Source: Methylibium sp. (GTDB taxonomy: Bacteria; Pseudomonadota; Gammaproteobacteria; Burkholderiales; Burkholderiaceae_C). Taken from it: a stretch of 64,000 nt of DNA. The notes beneath the pieces are model-generated. The model searched no databases and was not told the origin of the DNA. It was given only the letters and a program-made list of their open reading frames with translations. Shown one piece after another: positions 16,347-23,859 of the stretch. A program made the position numbers and the translations under genes. The stretch is from positions 52,744 through 116,743 of the forward strand of contig NZ_JACDCW010000001.1 of the NCBI RefSeq assembly GCF_013817345.1, written 5' to 3'. Every line of letters starts with the position of its first letter. Positions within the stretch are counted from its first letter, which is position 1.

Positions 16347-16964
16347 TCAGCCGCCGGCCAGCAGCGCCGACAAACGGGTGCTGACCTGGCGCAGCCGCAG
16401 CGAAAGGCGGCGCGCCAGCGAGGCCAACAGCGCGAGCGCCAGTCGCGGCTCGCTCGCCATCAGCGCCTCGAGCCTGCGTGCGTCGAGCACCGCCAGCACG
16501 CAGGGCGTCAGGGTGGTGCAGGCGGAAAAGCGTGCGCCGGCGTCGAGCAGCGCCATCTCGCCGAGCAGATCGCCGGCGTGCGCCTCGGCCAGACGCACGC
16601 GCGAGCCGTCGCCTTGCACCCGATCGACCGACAGCCGGCCTTCGAGGACGACAAGGAGGTAGTCGCCCGCCTCGTCCTGGCCGATCACCGCCTGCGCCGC
16701 GGGCACCAGCACGAAATCGAAATGACCTGCCAAGCGGTTTGCCTCGATGGGCGTCAGCGCCATGCCCTGACGGTCGGCCCGCCATACCGCGGTAAACAGC
16801 TCGCGGCCTCGTTCGGCGGCGAAGGGCTGAGCCATCACGCGCTCGGCGCGGGCGGTCCAGCTGATGGGCAGCGGTGTGTCCTCGCCGTCGATGGCGGCCT
16901 GGCTCTCGTCCGGGCGTTCGAGCGACGGTTTCACGGCGACATCGGGCAAAACGGTGTGCACCAC
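16347..16964 (-). CDS. Cyclic nucleotide-binding (CRP-like) domain protein between pilT and pilU
   Basis: This 205-residue protein has a single cyclic-nucleotide-binding beta-barrel over about residues 75-185: DEAGDYLLVVLEGRLSVDRVQ, then AHAGDLLGEMALLDAGARFSACTTLTPCVLAVLDA, where GE and the Arg after ALLDAGA match the phosphate-binding cassette. There is no C-terminal helix-turn-helix, so it is not a classical CRP regulator. The N-terminal 60 residues are not recognised. It starts one base after the pilT stop and lies 35 bp upstream of pilU, so it is almost certainly cotranscribed with both. A cAMP or c-di-GMP sensory role in twitching is an inference from position. Confidence 0.85.
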   Translation of the reverse strand: MVHTVLPDVAVKPSLERPDESQAAIDGEDTPLPISWTARAERVMAQPFAAERGRELFTAVWRADRQGMALTPIEANRLAGHFDFVLVPAAQAVIGQDEAGDYLLVVLEGRLSVDRVQGDGSRVRLAEAHAGDLLGEMALLDAGARFSACTTLTPCVLAVLDARRLEALMASEPRLALALLASLARRLSLRLRQVSTRLSALLAGG

Positions 16965-16965
16965 T

Positions 16966-18009
16966 TCAACCGGGGAAGTTTTCCGGCGTCTTGGCGCGGC
17001 CGCGCGCTTCGGCGGGCGAGATCAGGTTGCGGCGGACCAGGTCGGTGAGGTTCTGGTCGAGCGTTTGCATGCCCATGCTGTTGCCGGTCTGTATCGAGCT
17101 GTACATCTGCGCGACCTTGTTCTCGCGGATCAGGTTGCGGATGGCCGGCGTGCCCAGCATGATCTCGTGCGCGGCGACGCGCCCCGCCCCGTCCTTCGTC
17201 TTGCACAGCGTCTGCGAAATCACGCCGATGAGCGATTCGGAGAGCATGGCGCGCACCATGTCCTTCTCGGCGGCCGGGAACACGTCGACCACGCGGTCGA
17301 TGGTCTTGGCAGCCGACGATGTGTGCAGCGTGCCGAACACGAGGTGGCCGGTTTCAGCGGCGGTGAGGGCCAGGCGGATCGTTTCCAGGTCGCGCATTTC
17401 GCCGACCAGGATGCAGTCCGGGTCCTCGCGCAGTGCCGAGCGCAGCGCGTTGGAAAAGGAGAGCGTGTGCGGCCCGACCTCGCGCTGGTTGATCAGGCAG
17501 CGCTTGGACTCGTGCACGAACTCGATCGGGTCCTCGACGGTGAGGATGTGGCCGTATTCGTGCTCATTGAGGTGATTGACCATCGCGGCCAGCGTGGTCG
17601 ACTTGCCCGAACCGGTCGGACCCGTCACCAGCACCAGGCCGCGCGGCTTGAGCGCGAGGTCGGCGAAGATCTTGGGGGCCTGTAGCTGCTCTAGCGAAAG
17701 GATCTTGCTGGGGATGGTGCGAAACACCGCGCCGGCGCCACGGTTGTGGTTGAAGGCGTTGACGCGAAAGCGGGCCAGACCCTGGATCTCGAAAGAGAAG
17801 TCGCATTCCAGCAGCTCCTCGTAGGCCTTGCGCTGGGCATCGTTCATGATGTCGTACACCATCTCGTGCACGTTCTTGTGGTCCAGCGGGTCCACGTTGA
17901 TGCGCCGCACGTCGCCATGCACCCGGATCATCGGCGGCAGGCCGGCAGACAAGTGCAGGTCGGAAGCCTTGTTCTTGACCGAAAACGCCAGCAGTTGGGT
18001 AATGTCCAT
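16966..18009 (-). CDS. pilT: Type IV pilus retraction ATPase PilT
   Basis: This 347-residue retraction ATPase has all PilT signatures: Walker A GPTGSGKSTTLAAM (about residue 132), Asp box ILTVEDPIEFVH, Walker B ILVGEMRDLET, His box HLVFGTLHTSSAAKT and the C-terminal AIRNLIRENK helix. It retracts type IV pili for twitching, surface sensing and DNA uptake. It is divergent from yggS with 53 bp between starts, an arrangement common in beta- and gammaproteobacteria. The downstream CRP-like gene begins immediately after its stop. Confidence 0.96.
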   Translation of the reverse strand: MDITQLLAFSVKNKASDLHLSAGLPPMIRVHGDVRRINVDPLDHKNVHEMVYDIMNDAQRKAYEELLECDFSFEIQGLARFRVNAFNHNRGAGAVFRTIPSKILSLEQLQAPKIFADLALKPRGLVLVTGPTGSGKSTTLAAMVNHLNEHEYGHILTVEDPIEFVHESKRCLINQREVGPHTLSFSNALRSALREDPDCILVGEMRDLETIRLALTAAETGHLVFGTLHTSSAAKTIDRVVDVFPAAEKDMVRAMLSESLIGVISQTLCKTKDGAGRVAAHEIMLGTPAIRNLIRENKVAQMYSSIQTGNSMGMQTLDQNLTDLVRRNLISPAEARGRAKTPENFPG

Positions 18010-18062
18010 GGAGGCGGAGACGAGGCCAGGGCGGGCCCGAAAGACGAGGGATCGAAACGATT

Positions 18063-18761
18063 ATGGCGACGATAGCGAGCAAGTTGGACGAAGTGAGCGG
18101 GCGCATCGCACGCGCCTGCGATGCGGCGGGGCGGCCCGTGTCAAGCGTCACGCTGCTCGCGGTCAGCAAGACGTTTTCCGCCGACGCGGTGCTTGAGGCG
18201 ATGTCGGCGGGGCAGACGCGTTTCGGCGAGAACTATGTGCAGGAGGCGCTCGACAAGATGGCCGCGCTGGCCGCGGCGCGCGAGCAGCTCGAATGGCACC
18301 TGATCGGCCCGCTGCAGAGCAACAAGACGCGCGTGGTGGCCGAACACTTCGACTGGGTGCATTCGGTCGATCGATTGAAGATTGCGCAGCGCCTGTCGGA
18401 GCAGCGGGGGGCGCATCTGCCGGCCTTGCAGGTCTGCCTGCAGGTCAACATCAGCGGCGAGGCCAGCAAGAGCGGCCTGGCACCGGCAGAAGTGGAGCCG
18501 GTGGCACGCGCGGTGGCGGCCTTGCCTCGGCTGAGACTGCGCGGCCTGATGGCGATTCCCGAGGGCGGCGGCGATCTCGACTCGCAGCGCCGGCCGCACC
18601 GGGCGCTTCGAGACCTGCTCGACCGCCTGAACGCCGCGGGACTGGCGCTGGACACCTTGTCCATCGGCATGACCGCCGATCTGGAGGCCGCCGTGCTCGA
18701 AGGCGCGACGATCGTGCGCGTGGGCACGGCGATCTTCGGCGGCCGATCCACCGCAGTCTGA
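18063..18761 (+). CDS. yggS: YggS-family PLP homeostasis protein
   Basis: This 232-residue single-domain alanine-racemase-fold protein (PLPBP/YggS) buffers pyridoxal phosphate and affects amino-acid metabolism. The PLP lysine is in TLLAVSKTFSADAV (about residue 36). Other conserved stretches: FGENYVQEALDKM, WHLIGPLQSNKTR, QVNISGEASKSG, GLMAIP and LSIGMTADLEAAVLEGATIVRVGTAIFG. It diverges from pilT and is convergent with the liv operon. In many proteobacteria proC follows yggS; here proC is 8 kb away next to putA. Confidence 0.95.
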   Translation: MATIASKLDEVSGRIARACDAAGRPVSSVTLLAVSKTFSADAVLEAMSAGQTRFGENYVQEALDKMAALAAAREQLEWHLIGPLQSNKTRVVAEHFDWVHSVDRLKIAQRLSEQRGAHLPALQVCLQVNISGEASKSGLAPAEVEPVARAVAALPRLRLRGLMAIPEGGGDLDSQRRPHRALRDLLDRLNAAGLALDTLSIGMTADLEAAVLEGATIVRVGTAIFGGRSTAV

Positions 18762-18792
18762 ACGGTGCAAGTCGCCGAGCGAAGCCGGACGC

Positions 18793-19776
18793 TCAGGCCT
18801 TGCGCTTCCTGGTCACGAAGTGATGCAGCTCGCCCACGATGCCTCGCCGGAACGCCAGCACGCAGACGATGAAGATGAGCCCGGTTACCAGCGTCACCGA
18901 TTCGCCCAGGGTGTTGAACCACTCGACGCCGGTCATCTCGGCCAGCGCCCGGCCCAGATTGCCGATCTTGTTCTCGAGCGCAATGATGATCAGCGCGCCG
19001 ACGATGGGGCCGATCATCGTGCCCATGCCGCCCACCAGCGTCATCAGGATGACCAGACCGGAAGTGGTCCATACCGCGTCGGACAGCGTGGCAAAACCCA
19101 GTACCAGCGTCTTGGTGGCGCCCGCCAAGCCGGCCAGCGCGGCCGACAGCACGAAGGCGACCAGCTTGAAGCGCTCCACGTCGTAGCCGAGCGAAACGGC
19201 GCGCGCCTCGTTCTCGCGGATGGACGTCAGCACCTGGCCGAAAGGCGAATGCACGGTGCGGTAGATCAGCCAGAAGGCGGCAATGAAGATGCCCAGCACC
19301 ACGTAGTACAGCGTCAGGTCGCTGCTCAGGTCCAGGCCGAGAAAGTTGCCGCGCGGCACGCCTTGCAGGCCGTCTTCGCCGTAGGTGAAAGGCGCCTGCA
19401 GGAACACGAAGAACAGCATCTGGGCGAGCGCCAGGGTGATCATCGAGAAGTAGATGCCCGAGCGGCGGATCGCCAGCCAGCCGAAGCCCAGGCCGACGAT
19501 GGCCGCAGCACCGGTGCCGACCAGCAGGCCCATCGGCGCCGGCAGGCCCCAGACCTTGAGCGCGTGGCCGGCGCAGTAGGCCGCGGTGCCGAGGAAGGCG
19601 GCATGTCCGAAGGACAGCAGCCCGGTGAAGCCGATCAGCAGGTTGAAGGCGCACGCGAAGAGCGCGTAGCACATCACCTTCATCACGAAGATCGGATACG
19701 CGCCGATGGCCGGCAGCAGCGCCACCGCCGCGAAGAGCACGGCGTAGCCGATCAGTGGCGAACGAACAGCGGTCAT
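18793..19776 (-). CDS. livM: Branched-chain amino acid ABC transporter permease LivM
   Basis: This 327-residue inner-membrane permease has multiple hydrophobic segments and the LivM signatures LLIGFTGLLSFGHAAFLG and SIRENEARAVSLGYDVERFKLVAFVLSAALAGLAG. The start at 19776 is chosen for the GAAGGAAT ribosome site 5-6 nt upstream; nine further codons upstream are possible but unsupported. It is the last gene of livG-livF-livJ-livH-livM, separated from livH by 130 bp that contain a palindromic element. Confidence 0.93.
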   Translation of the reverse strand: MTAVRSPLIGYAVLFAAVALLPAIGAYPIFVMKVMCYALFACAFNLLIGFTGLLSFGHAAFLGTAAYCAGHALKVWGLPAPMGLLVGTGAAAIVGLGFGWLAIRRSGIYFSMITLALAQMLFFVFLQAPFTYGEDGLQGVPRGNFLGLDLSSDLTLYYVVLGIFIAAFWLIYRTVHSPFGQVLTSIRENEARAVSLGYDVERFKLVAFVLSAALAGLAGATKTLVLGFATLSDAVWTTSGLVILMTLVGGMGTMIGPIVGALIIIALENKIGNLGRALAEMTGVEWFNTLGESVTLVTGLIFIVCVLAFRRGIVGELHHFVTRKRKA

Positions 19777-19837
19777 CTGATTCCTTCGAGCTGCAAGGCG
19801 CAAAAGGCGCGCCAGCCCATCCAGCAGCCGCCGCGGA

Positions 19838-19897
19838 TCCGGCTTCGCCGGTCCGCCAGCGGCGCCCCCTCGAGGGGGAGCGGCGAAGCCGCAACGG
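19838..19897. repeat. Palindromic intergenic element between livH and livM
   Basis: The element contains a perfect 14-bp palindrome CCCCCTCGAGGGGG at 19865-19878. It is flanked by inverted GGCTTCGCC / GGCGAAGCC-type blocks (around 19847-19855 and 19882-19890). It has the look of a REP-type element in a within-operon gap. It could form a stem-loop affecting livM expression relative to livH; no T-run follows, so it is not an intrinsic terminator. Confidence 0.5.
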
Positions 19898-19906
19898 GGG
19901 TGGGCG

Positions 19907-20794
19907 TCATCTCTCCTTGCCGAACAGCCCGGCCGGGCGGATCAGCAGCACGATGTCCATGATGAGGAACACCACCGTGTTGGAGGCCTCGGGATAGAAC
20001 ACCTTGGTCAGCCCCTCGATCACGCCCAGGCCCAGCCCGGTGAGGATGGAGCCCAGGATCGAGCCCATGCCGCCGATCACCACCACCGCGAACACCACGA
20101 TGATCAGGTTGCTGCCCATCAGCGGCTGAACCTGCAGGATGGGCGCGGCCAGCACGCCGGCAAAGGCGGCCAGCGCCACGCCGCCGGCATAGGTGAGCGT
20201 GACCATGCGCGGCACGTTGATGCCGAAGGCCTGCACGAGGCGGGGGTTCTCGGTGCCGGCGCGCAGCGTGGCGCCCAGCGTGGTTTTCTCGATCAGCGCC
20301 CAGACCGCCAGGCACACGGTGATCGAAGCGACAACCACCCAGGCGCGGTAGTTCGGCAGCACCATGAAGCCCAGGTCGGTGGCGCCGGTGAGCAGGTCGG
20401 GCACAGCGTACCGCTGGCCCGACACGCCGTAGAACGAGCGGAACACGCCCTCGGCCACCAGGGTGATGCCGAAAGTCAGCAGCAGGCCGTACAGGTGGTC
20501 GAGCTTGTAGAGCCACCGCAGCATCAGCCGTTCGATCAGGATGCCGAGGACGCCGACCGCCAGCGGCGCCAGCAGCAGCATCGCCCAGTAGTTCAGGCCC
20601 AGGTATTCGAGCCCCATCCACGCCAGGAAGGCGCCCATCATGTACAGCGCGCCATGCGCGAAGTTGATGATGTTGAGCATGCCGAAGATGACGGCCAGGC
20701 CCAGTGACAGCATCGCGTAGAACGAGCCGTTCACCAGGCCCAGCAGCAGCTGGCTGAGAAACGCGGACAGCGGAATGCCGAAGATTTCGATCAT
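19907..20794 (-). CDS. livH: Branched-chain amino acid ABC transporter permease LivH
   Basis: This 295-residue polytopic membrane protein of the LivH family has FLSQLLLGLVNGSFYAMLSLGLAVIFGMLNIINFAHGALYM at the N-terminus and the cytoplasmic EAA-like loop TTLGATLRAGTENPRLVQAFGIN. It pairs with LivM to form the transmembrane pore. It lies 47 bp downstream of the substrate-binding protein gene on the same strand. Confidence 0.94.
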   Translation of the reverse strand: MIEIFGIPLSAFLSQLLLGLVNGSFYAMLSLGLAVIFGMLNIINFAHGALYMMGAFLAWMGLEYLGLNYWAMLLLAPLAVGVLGILIERLMLRWLYKLDHLYGLLLTFGITLVAEGVFRSFYGVSGQRYAVPDLLTGATDLGFMVLPNYRAWVVVASITVCLAVWALIEKTTLGATLRAGTENPRLVQAFGINVPRMVTLTYAGGVALAAFAGVLAAPILQVQPLMGSNLIIVVFAVVVIGGMGSILGSILTGLGLGVIEGLTKVFYPEASNTVVFLIMDIVLLIRPAGLFGKER

Positions 20795-20841
20795 GCTCGG
20801 CTCAGCCTTGCGTCATCTTCGAAGTTAGGCGCGCGGGGCTA

Positions 20842-22053
20842 TCACTTCTGGACCAGCGGGCACTTCGACTCGGCCAGGGAGGTGTAGGCCTCGGCGGCCG
20901 GGATCGTCTGCACGACGTTGTAATAGTCCCAGGGCTCCTTCGATTGGGCCGGCGTCTTGACCTGCATCAGGTACATGTCGTAGCGCATGCGGCCGTCCGG
21001 CCCGATCGTGCCGTTCTTGGCGAAGAAGTCGTTGATCTTGGTCTCCTTCATCTTGGCGATGACTTTCGCGCCGTCGTCGCTCTTGAGCGCCTCGACCGCC
21101 TTCAGGTAGTGCGTCGTCGCCGAGTTGTCGCCGGCTTGCAGCATCGAGGGCATGCGCTTCATCTTCTCGAAGAAGCGGCGGCTCCAGGCGCGCGATTCGG
21201 GGCTCTGGTTCCAATACCAGCCGTCGGTCAGGTACATGCCCTGCGTGGGCTTGAGTCCGAGCGAATGGATGTCGTTGATGAACATCAGCAGGCCGGCCAG
21301 CTTCATCGACTTGGTGATGCCAAACTCGTTGGCGGCCTTGATCGAGTTGATGGTGTCGCCGCCGGCGTTGGCCAGGCCGAGCACCTGCGCACCGCTGGAT
21401 TGCGCCTGCAGCAGGAAGCTGGAGAAATCGCTGGCCGACAGCGGGTGCCGCACTGCGCCGACTACCTTGCCGTCGGCCTTCTTGACCACTGCCCCAGTAT
21501 CGGCCTCGAGCGAATGACCGAAGGCGTAGTCGGCGGTGAGGAAGAACCAGGTCTTGCCACCCGACTTGACCACCGCATTGCCGGTGCCGCGGGCCAGCGC
21601 GACGGTGTCGTAGGCGTAGTGCACGGTGAAGGGCGTGCAGTCTTCGTTGGTCAGCCGGGCCGAGGCCGCGCCGATCGAGATGAACGGCCTCTTCTTCTCG
21701 GCGGCAATCTTCGCCATCGCCAGGTTGGTGCCCGAGTTCGTGCCGCCGATCAGCATGTCCAGGCCCTGCCGGTCGAACCATTCGCGCGCCTTGCTCGCGG
21801 CGACGTCGGCCTTGTTCTGGTGGTCGGCGTAGAGCACCTCGATCTTCTTGCCGGCGACCTGGCCCTTCATGTCTTCCACCGCCATCCGGATGGCCTCGAC
21901 GCCACCGGCGCCGTCGATGTCGGCGTACAGGCCCGACATGTCGGTGATGATGCCGATCCTCACCACGTCGTCCGAGATCTGAGCCTGGGCAGCGGCGCTG
22001 AAGCCGCAGGCGGCAACGGCGGCAAGTGCGATGCGTTTGAGGGCGAAGGTCAT
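20842..22053 (-). CDS. ABC transporter substrate-binding protein (LivJ/urea-amide type)
   Basis: This 403-residue periplasmic binding protein has a Sec signal peptide (ALKRIALAAVAACGFSAAAQA, cleavage after AQA) and a Peripla_BP_6 fold. The first beta-strand motif is VVRIGIITDMSGLYADIDGAGG. Later motifs include ADHQNKADVAASKAREWFD, FFLTADYAFGHSLE and GMYLTDGWYWNQSPESRAWSRRF. The family transports branched-chain amino acids, but some members take up other small molecules, so substrate is not certain. It sits in the middle of the operon after livG and livF. Confidence 0.92.
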   Translation of the reverse strand: MTFALKRIALAAVAACGFSAAAQAQISDDVVRIGIITDMSGLYADIDGAGGVEAIRMAVEDMKGQVAGKKIEVLYADHQNKADVAASKAREWFDRQGLDMLIGGTNSGTNLAMAKIAAEKKRPFISIGAASARLTNEDCTPFTVHYAYDTVALARGTGNAVVKSGGKTWFFLTADYAFGHSLEADTGAVVKKADGKVVGAVRHPLSASDFSSFLLQAQSSGAQVLGLANAGGDTINSIKAANEFGITKSMKLAGLLMFINDIHSLGLKPTQGMYLTDGWYWNQSPESRAWSRRFFEKMKRMPSMLQAGDNSATTHYLKAVEALKSDDGAKVIAKMKETKINDFFAKNGTIGPDGRMRYDMYLMQVKTPAQSKEPWDYYNVVQTIPAAEAYTSLAESKCPLVQK

Positions 22054-22089
22054 GTCGATATCTCCTTGGTAGATAAGAAAGCGTCGGGA

Positions 22090-22806
22090 TCAGACGCTGA
22101 GCAGCTCGTCGAGCGCCGCCTGCTTGTCGGCAAGCTGCGCCGCGGGGAAAGACAAGGCCACGTTGCCGTGCTCGATCACGTGGAAATGGTCGGCCAGGCG
22201 CGCGGCGAAACGGAAGTTCTGCTCCACCATCACGATGGTGAAGCCCTGGGTCTTGAGCGTGGTGATCATGCGCGAGAGCGCCTGCACAATCACGGGGGCG
22301 AGGCCTTCGGAAATCTCGTCGAGCAGCAGGATGTCGGCGCCGGTGCGCAGGATGCGCGCCACCGCCAGCATCTGCTGTTCGCCGCCTGACAGCCGCGTGC
22401 CCTGGCTGGCGCGGCGTTCGGCCAGGTTGGGGAACATCGCGTAGATGTCGGCCTCGCTCATCGGCTTGCCGCGGCTGGTTTTCAGGCGCGGCGGCAGCAG
22501 GAGGTTCTCTTCGGCGGAGAGCGACGCGAAGATGCCTCGCTCCTCCGGGCAGTAGCCGATGCCGAGGTGGGCGATGCGGTGCGTGGGCCAGCCGATCGTC
22601 TCTTCGCCGTGCACCTTGATGGAGCCCTTGCGATCGCCGGTCAGGCCCAGGATGGCGCGCAAGGTGGTGGTGCGTCCGGCGCCGTTGCGCCCGAGCAGCG
22701 TGACGACCTGGCCGCGCGGCACGGTGAGGTCGATGCCGTGCAGGATGTGGCTTTCGCCGTACCAGGCGTGCAGCTTGCGGATTTCGATCGCCGGTGCGTC
22801 GGCCAT
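22090..22806 (-). CDS. livF: ABC transporter ATP-binding protein LivF, with Arg in Walker A
   Basis: This 238-residue ABC ATPase of the LivF type has a signature motif LSGGEQQMLAVARIL, Walker B ILLLDEISEGLAPV and H-loop region IVMVEQNFRFA. Walker A reads GRNGAGRTTT: the invariant Lys is replaced by Arg (codon CGC), which is unusual and might lower ATPase activity or be tolerated. The start ATG at 22806 overlaps the livG TGA (TGATG), a coupled arrangement; a TTG one codon upstream is less likely. It forms a heterodimer with LivG. Confidence 0.93.
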   Translation of the reverse strand: MADAPAIEIRKLHAWYGESHILHGIDLTVPRGQVVTLLGRNGAGRTTTLRAILGLTGDRKGSIKVHGEETIGWPTHRIAHLGIGYCPEERGIFASLSAEENLLLPPRLKTSRGKPMSEADIYAMFPNLAERRASQGTRLSGGEQQMLAVARILRTGADILLLDEISEGLAPVIVQALSRMITTLKTQGFTIVMVEQNFRFAARLADHFHVIEHGNVALSFPAAQLADKQAALDELLSV

Positions 22807-23576
22807 CAATGCGCCCCTTGCAGTTCAGTGGCCTCGCTGCCCATGTAGGCCTCCAGCACCGCAGGATGGCGCGACACCTCTTCGTACGGTCCTTCGGCCA
22901 GCACCGCGCCGCGCGCCAGCACGGTGATGCGGTCGGCGATGCTGGCGACCACGCGCATGTTGTGCTCGACCATCAGCACGGTGCGGCCCTCGGCCACGCG
23001 CTTGATGAGCGCGGTGACGCGCTCCACGTCTTCATGGCCCATGCCCTGCGTGGGTTCGTCGAGCAGCATCAGTTCGGGACTCATCGCCATGGTGGTGGCG
23101 ATCTCCAGCGCGCGCTTGCGGCCGTAGGGCAGATCGGCGGCCTGGAGTTGCGCCATGTCGCGCAGATCGACCAGCTCCAGCAGCTCGAGCACCTTGGCGT
23201 CGAGCGCGCGCAGGCCGCTCAGGTTCTTCCAGAAGTGAAATGAGGTGCCGGTGAAGCGTTGCAGGCCGATGCGCACGTTCTCCAACACGCTCAAATGCGG
23301 AAACACCGCCGAGATCTGGAAGGAGCGGATCACGCCCCGCCGGGCGATCTGCGCCGGCGCTTCGCCGGTGATGTCGTGGCCGTTGAAATGAATCGTGCCG
23401 CGCGTGGGTGCAAGGAACTTGGTCAACAGGTTGAAGCACGTGGTCTTGCCGGCGCCGTTGGGGCCGATCAGGGCGTGGATGTGACCGCGCTGCACCTGCA
23501 GGTTCACTCGGTCCACGGCCGTGAAGCCCTTGAACTCCTTGGTGAGCTCGCGTGTCTCGAGTATGAAGTCGCTCAT
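22806..23576 (-). CDS. livG: ABC transporter ATP-binding protein LivG
   Basis: This 256-residue ABC ATPase has a canonical Walker A GPNGAGKTTCFNLLT, the LivG-specific insertion with FQISAVFPHLSVLENV, signature region LPYGRKRALEIATTM (degenerate LSGGQ as usual for LivG) and Walker B LMLLDEPTQGMGHED. It is the first gene of the liv operon and is divergent from putA across about 280 bp. The start at 23576 gives the typical MSDFILETRELTKEFKG N-terminus; no clear ribosome site is visible. Confidence 0.93.
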   Translation of the reverse strand: MSDFILETRELTKEFKGFTAVDRVNLQVQRGHIHALIGPNGAGKTTCFNLLTKFLAPTRGTIHFNGHDITGEAPAQIARRGVIRSFQISAVFPHLSVLENVRIGLQRFTGTSFHFWKNLSGLRALDAKVLELLELVDLRDMAQLQAADLPYGRKRALEIATTMAMSPELMLLDEPTQGMGHEDVERVTALIKRVAEGRTVLMVEHNMRVVASIADRITVLARGAVLAEGPYEEVSRHPAVLEAYMGSEATELQGAH

Positions 23577-23859
23577 GGGGGTGGCAGGCAAGGTTTGAGA
23601 CTGTAGGCAGGCGTGTTGCGGTGCAGTAGCGGGGTTGCCCCTAAGTTGCGAACGAGTTGCAAGCTTGAACAGTCGCTTAGGCGACAGTCATGCTGCATGG
23701 GAAGACGGTGAGGGCACGAGGGGCGCAGGCACGAAGCATCGGAAGCCTCTTGTCGGTGTCGGAAAGTCTGTGACGGCAAGGCGTTTCGCGGTACGGCCTT
23801 ACGCTTGCGGCTCGGCCTGCGCTTGACGCCGGCCAGCCGCTTGCGGAGGAACACCCGCC

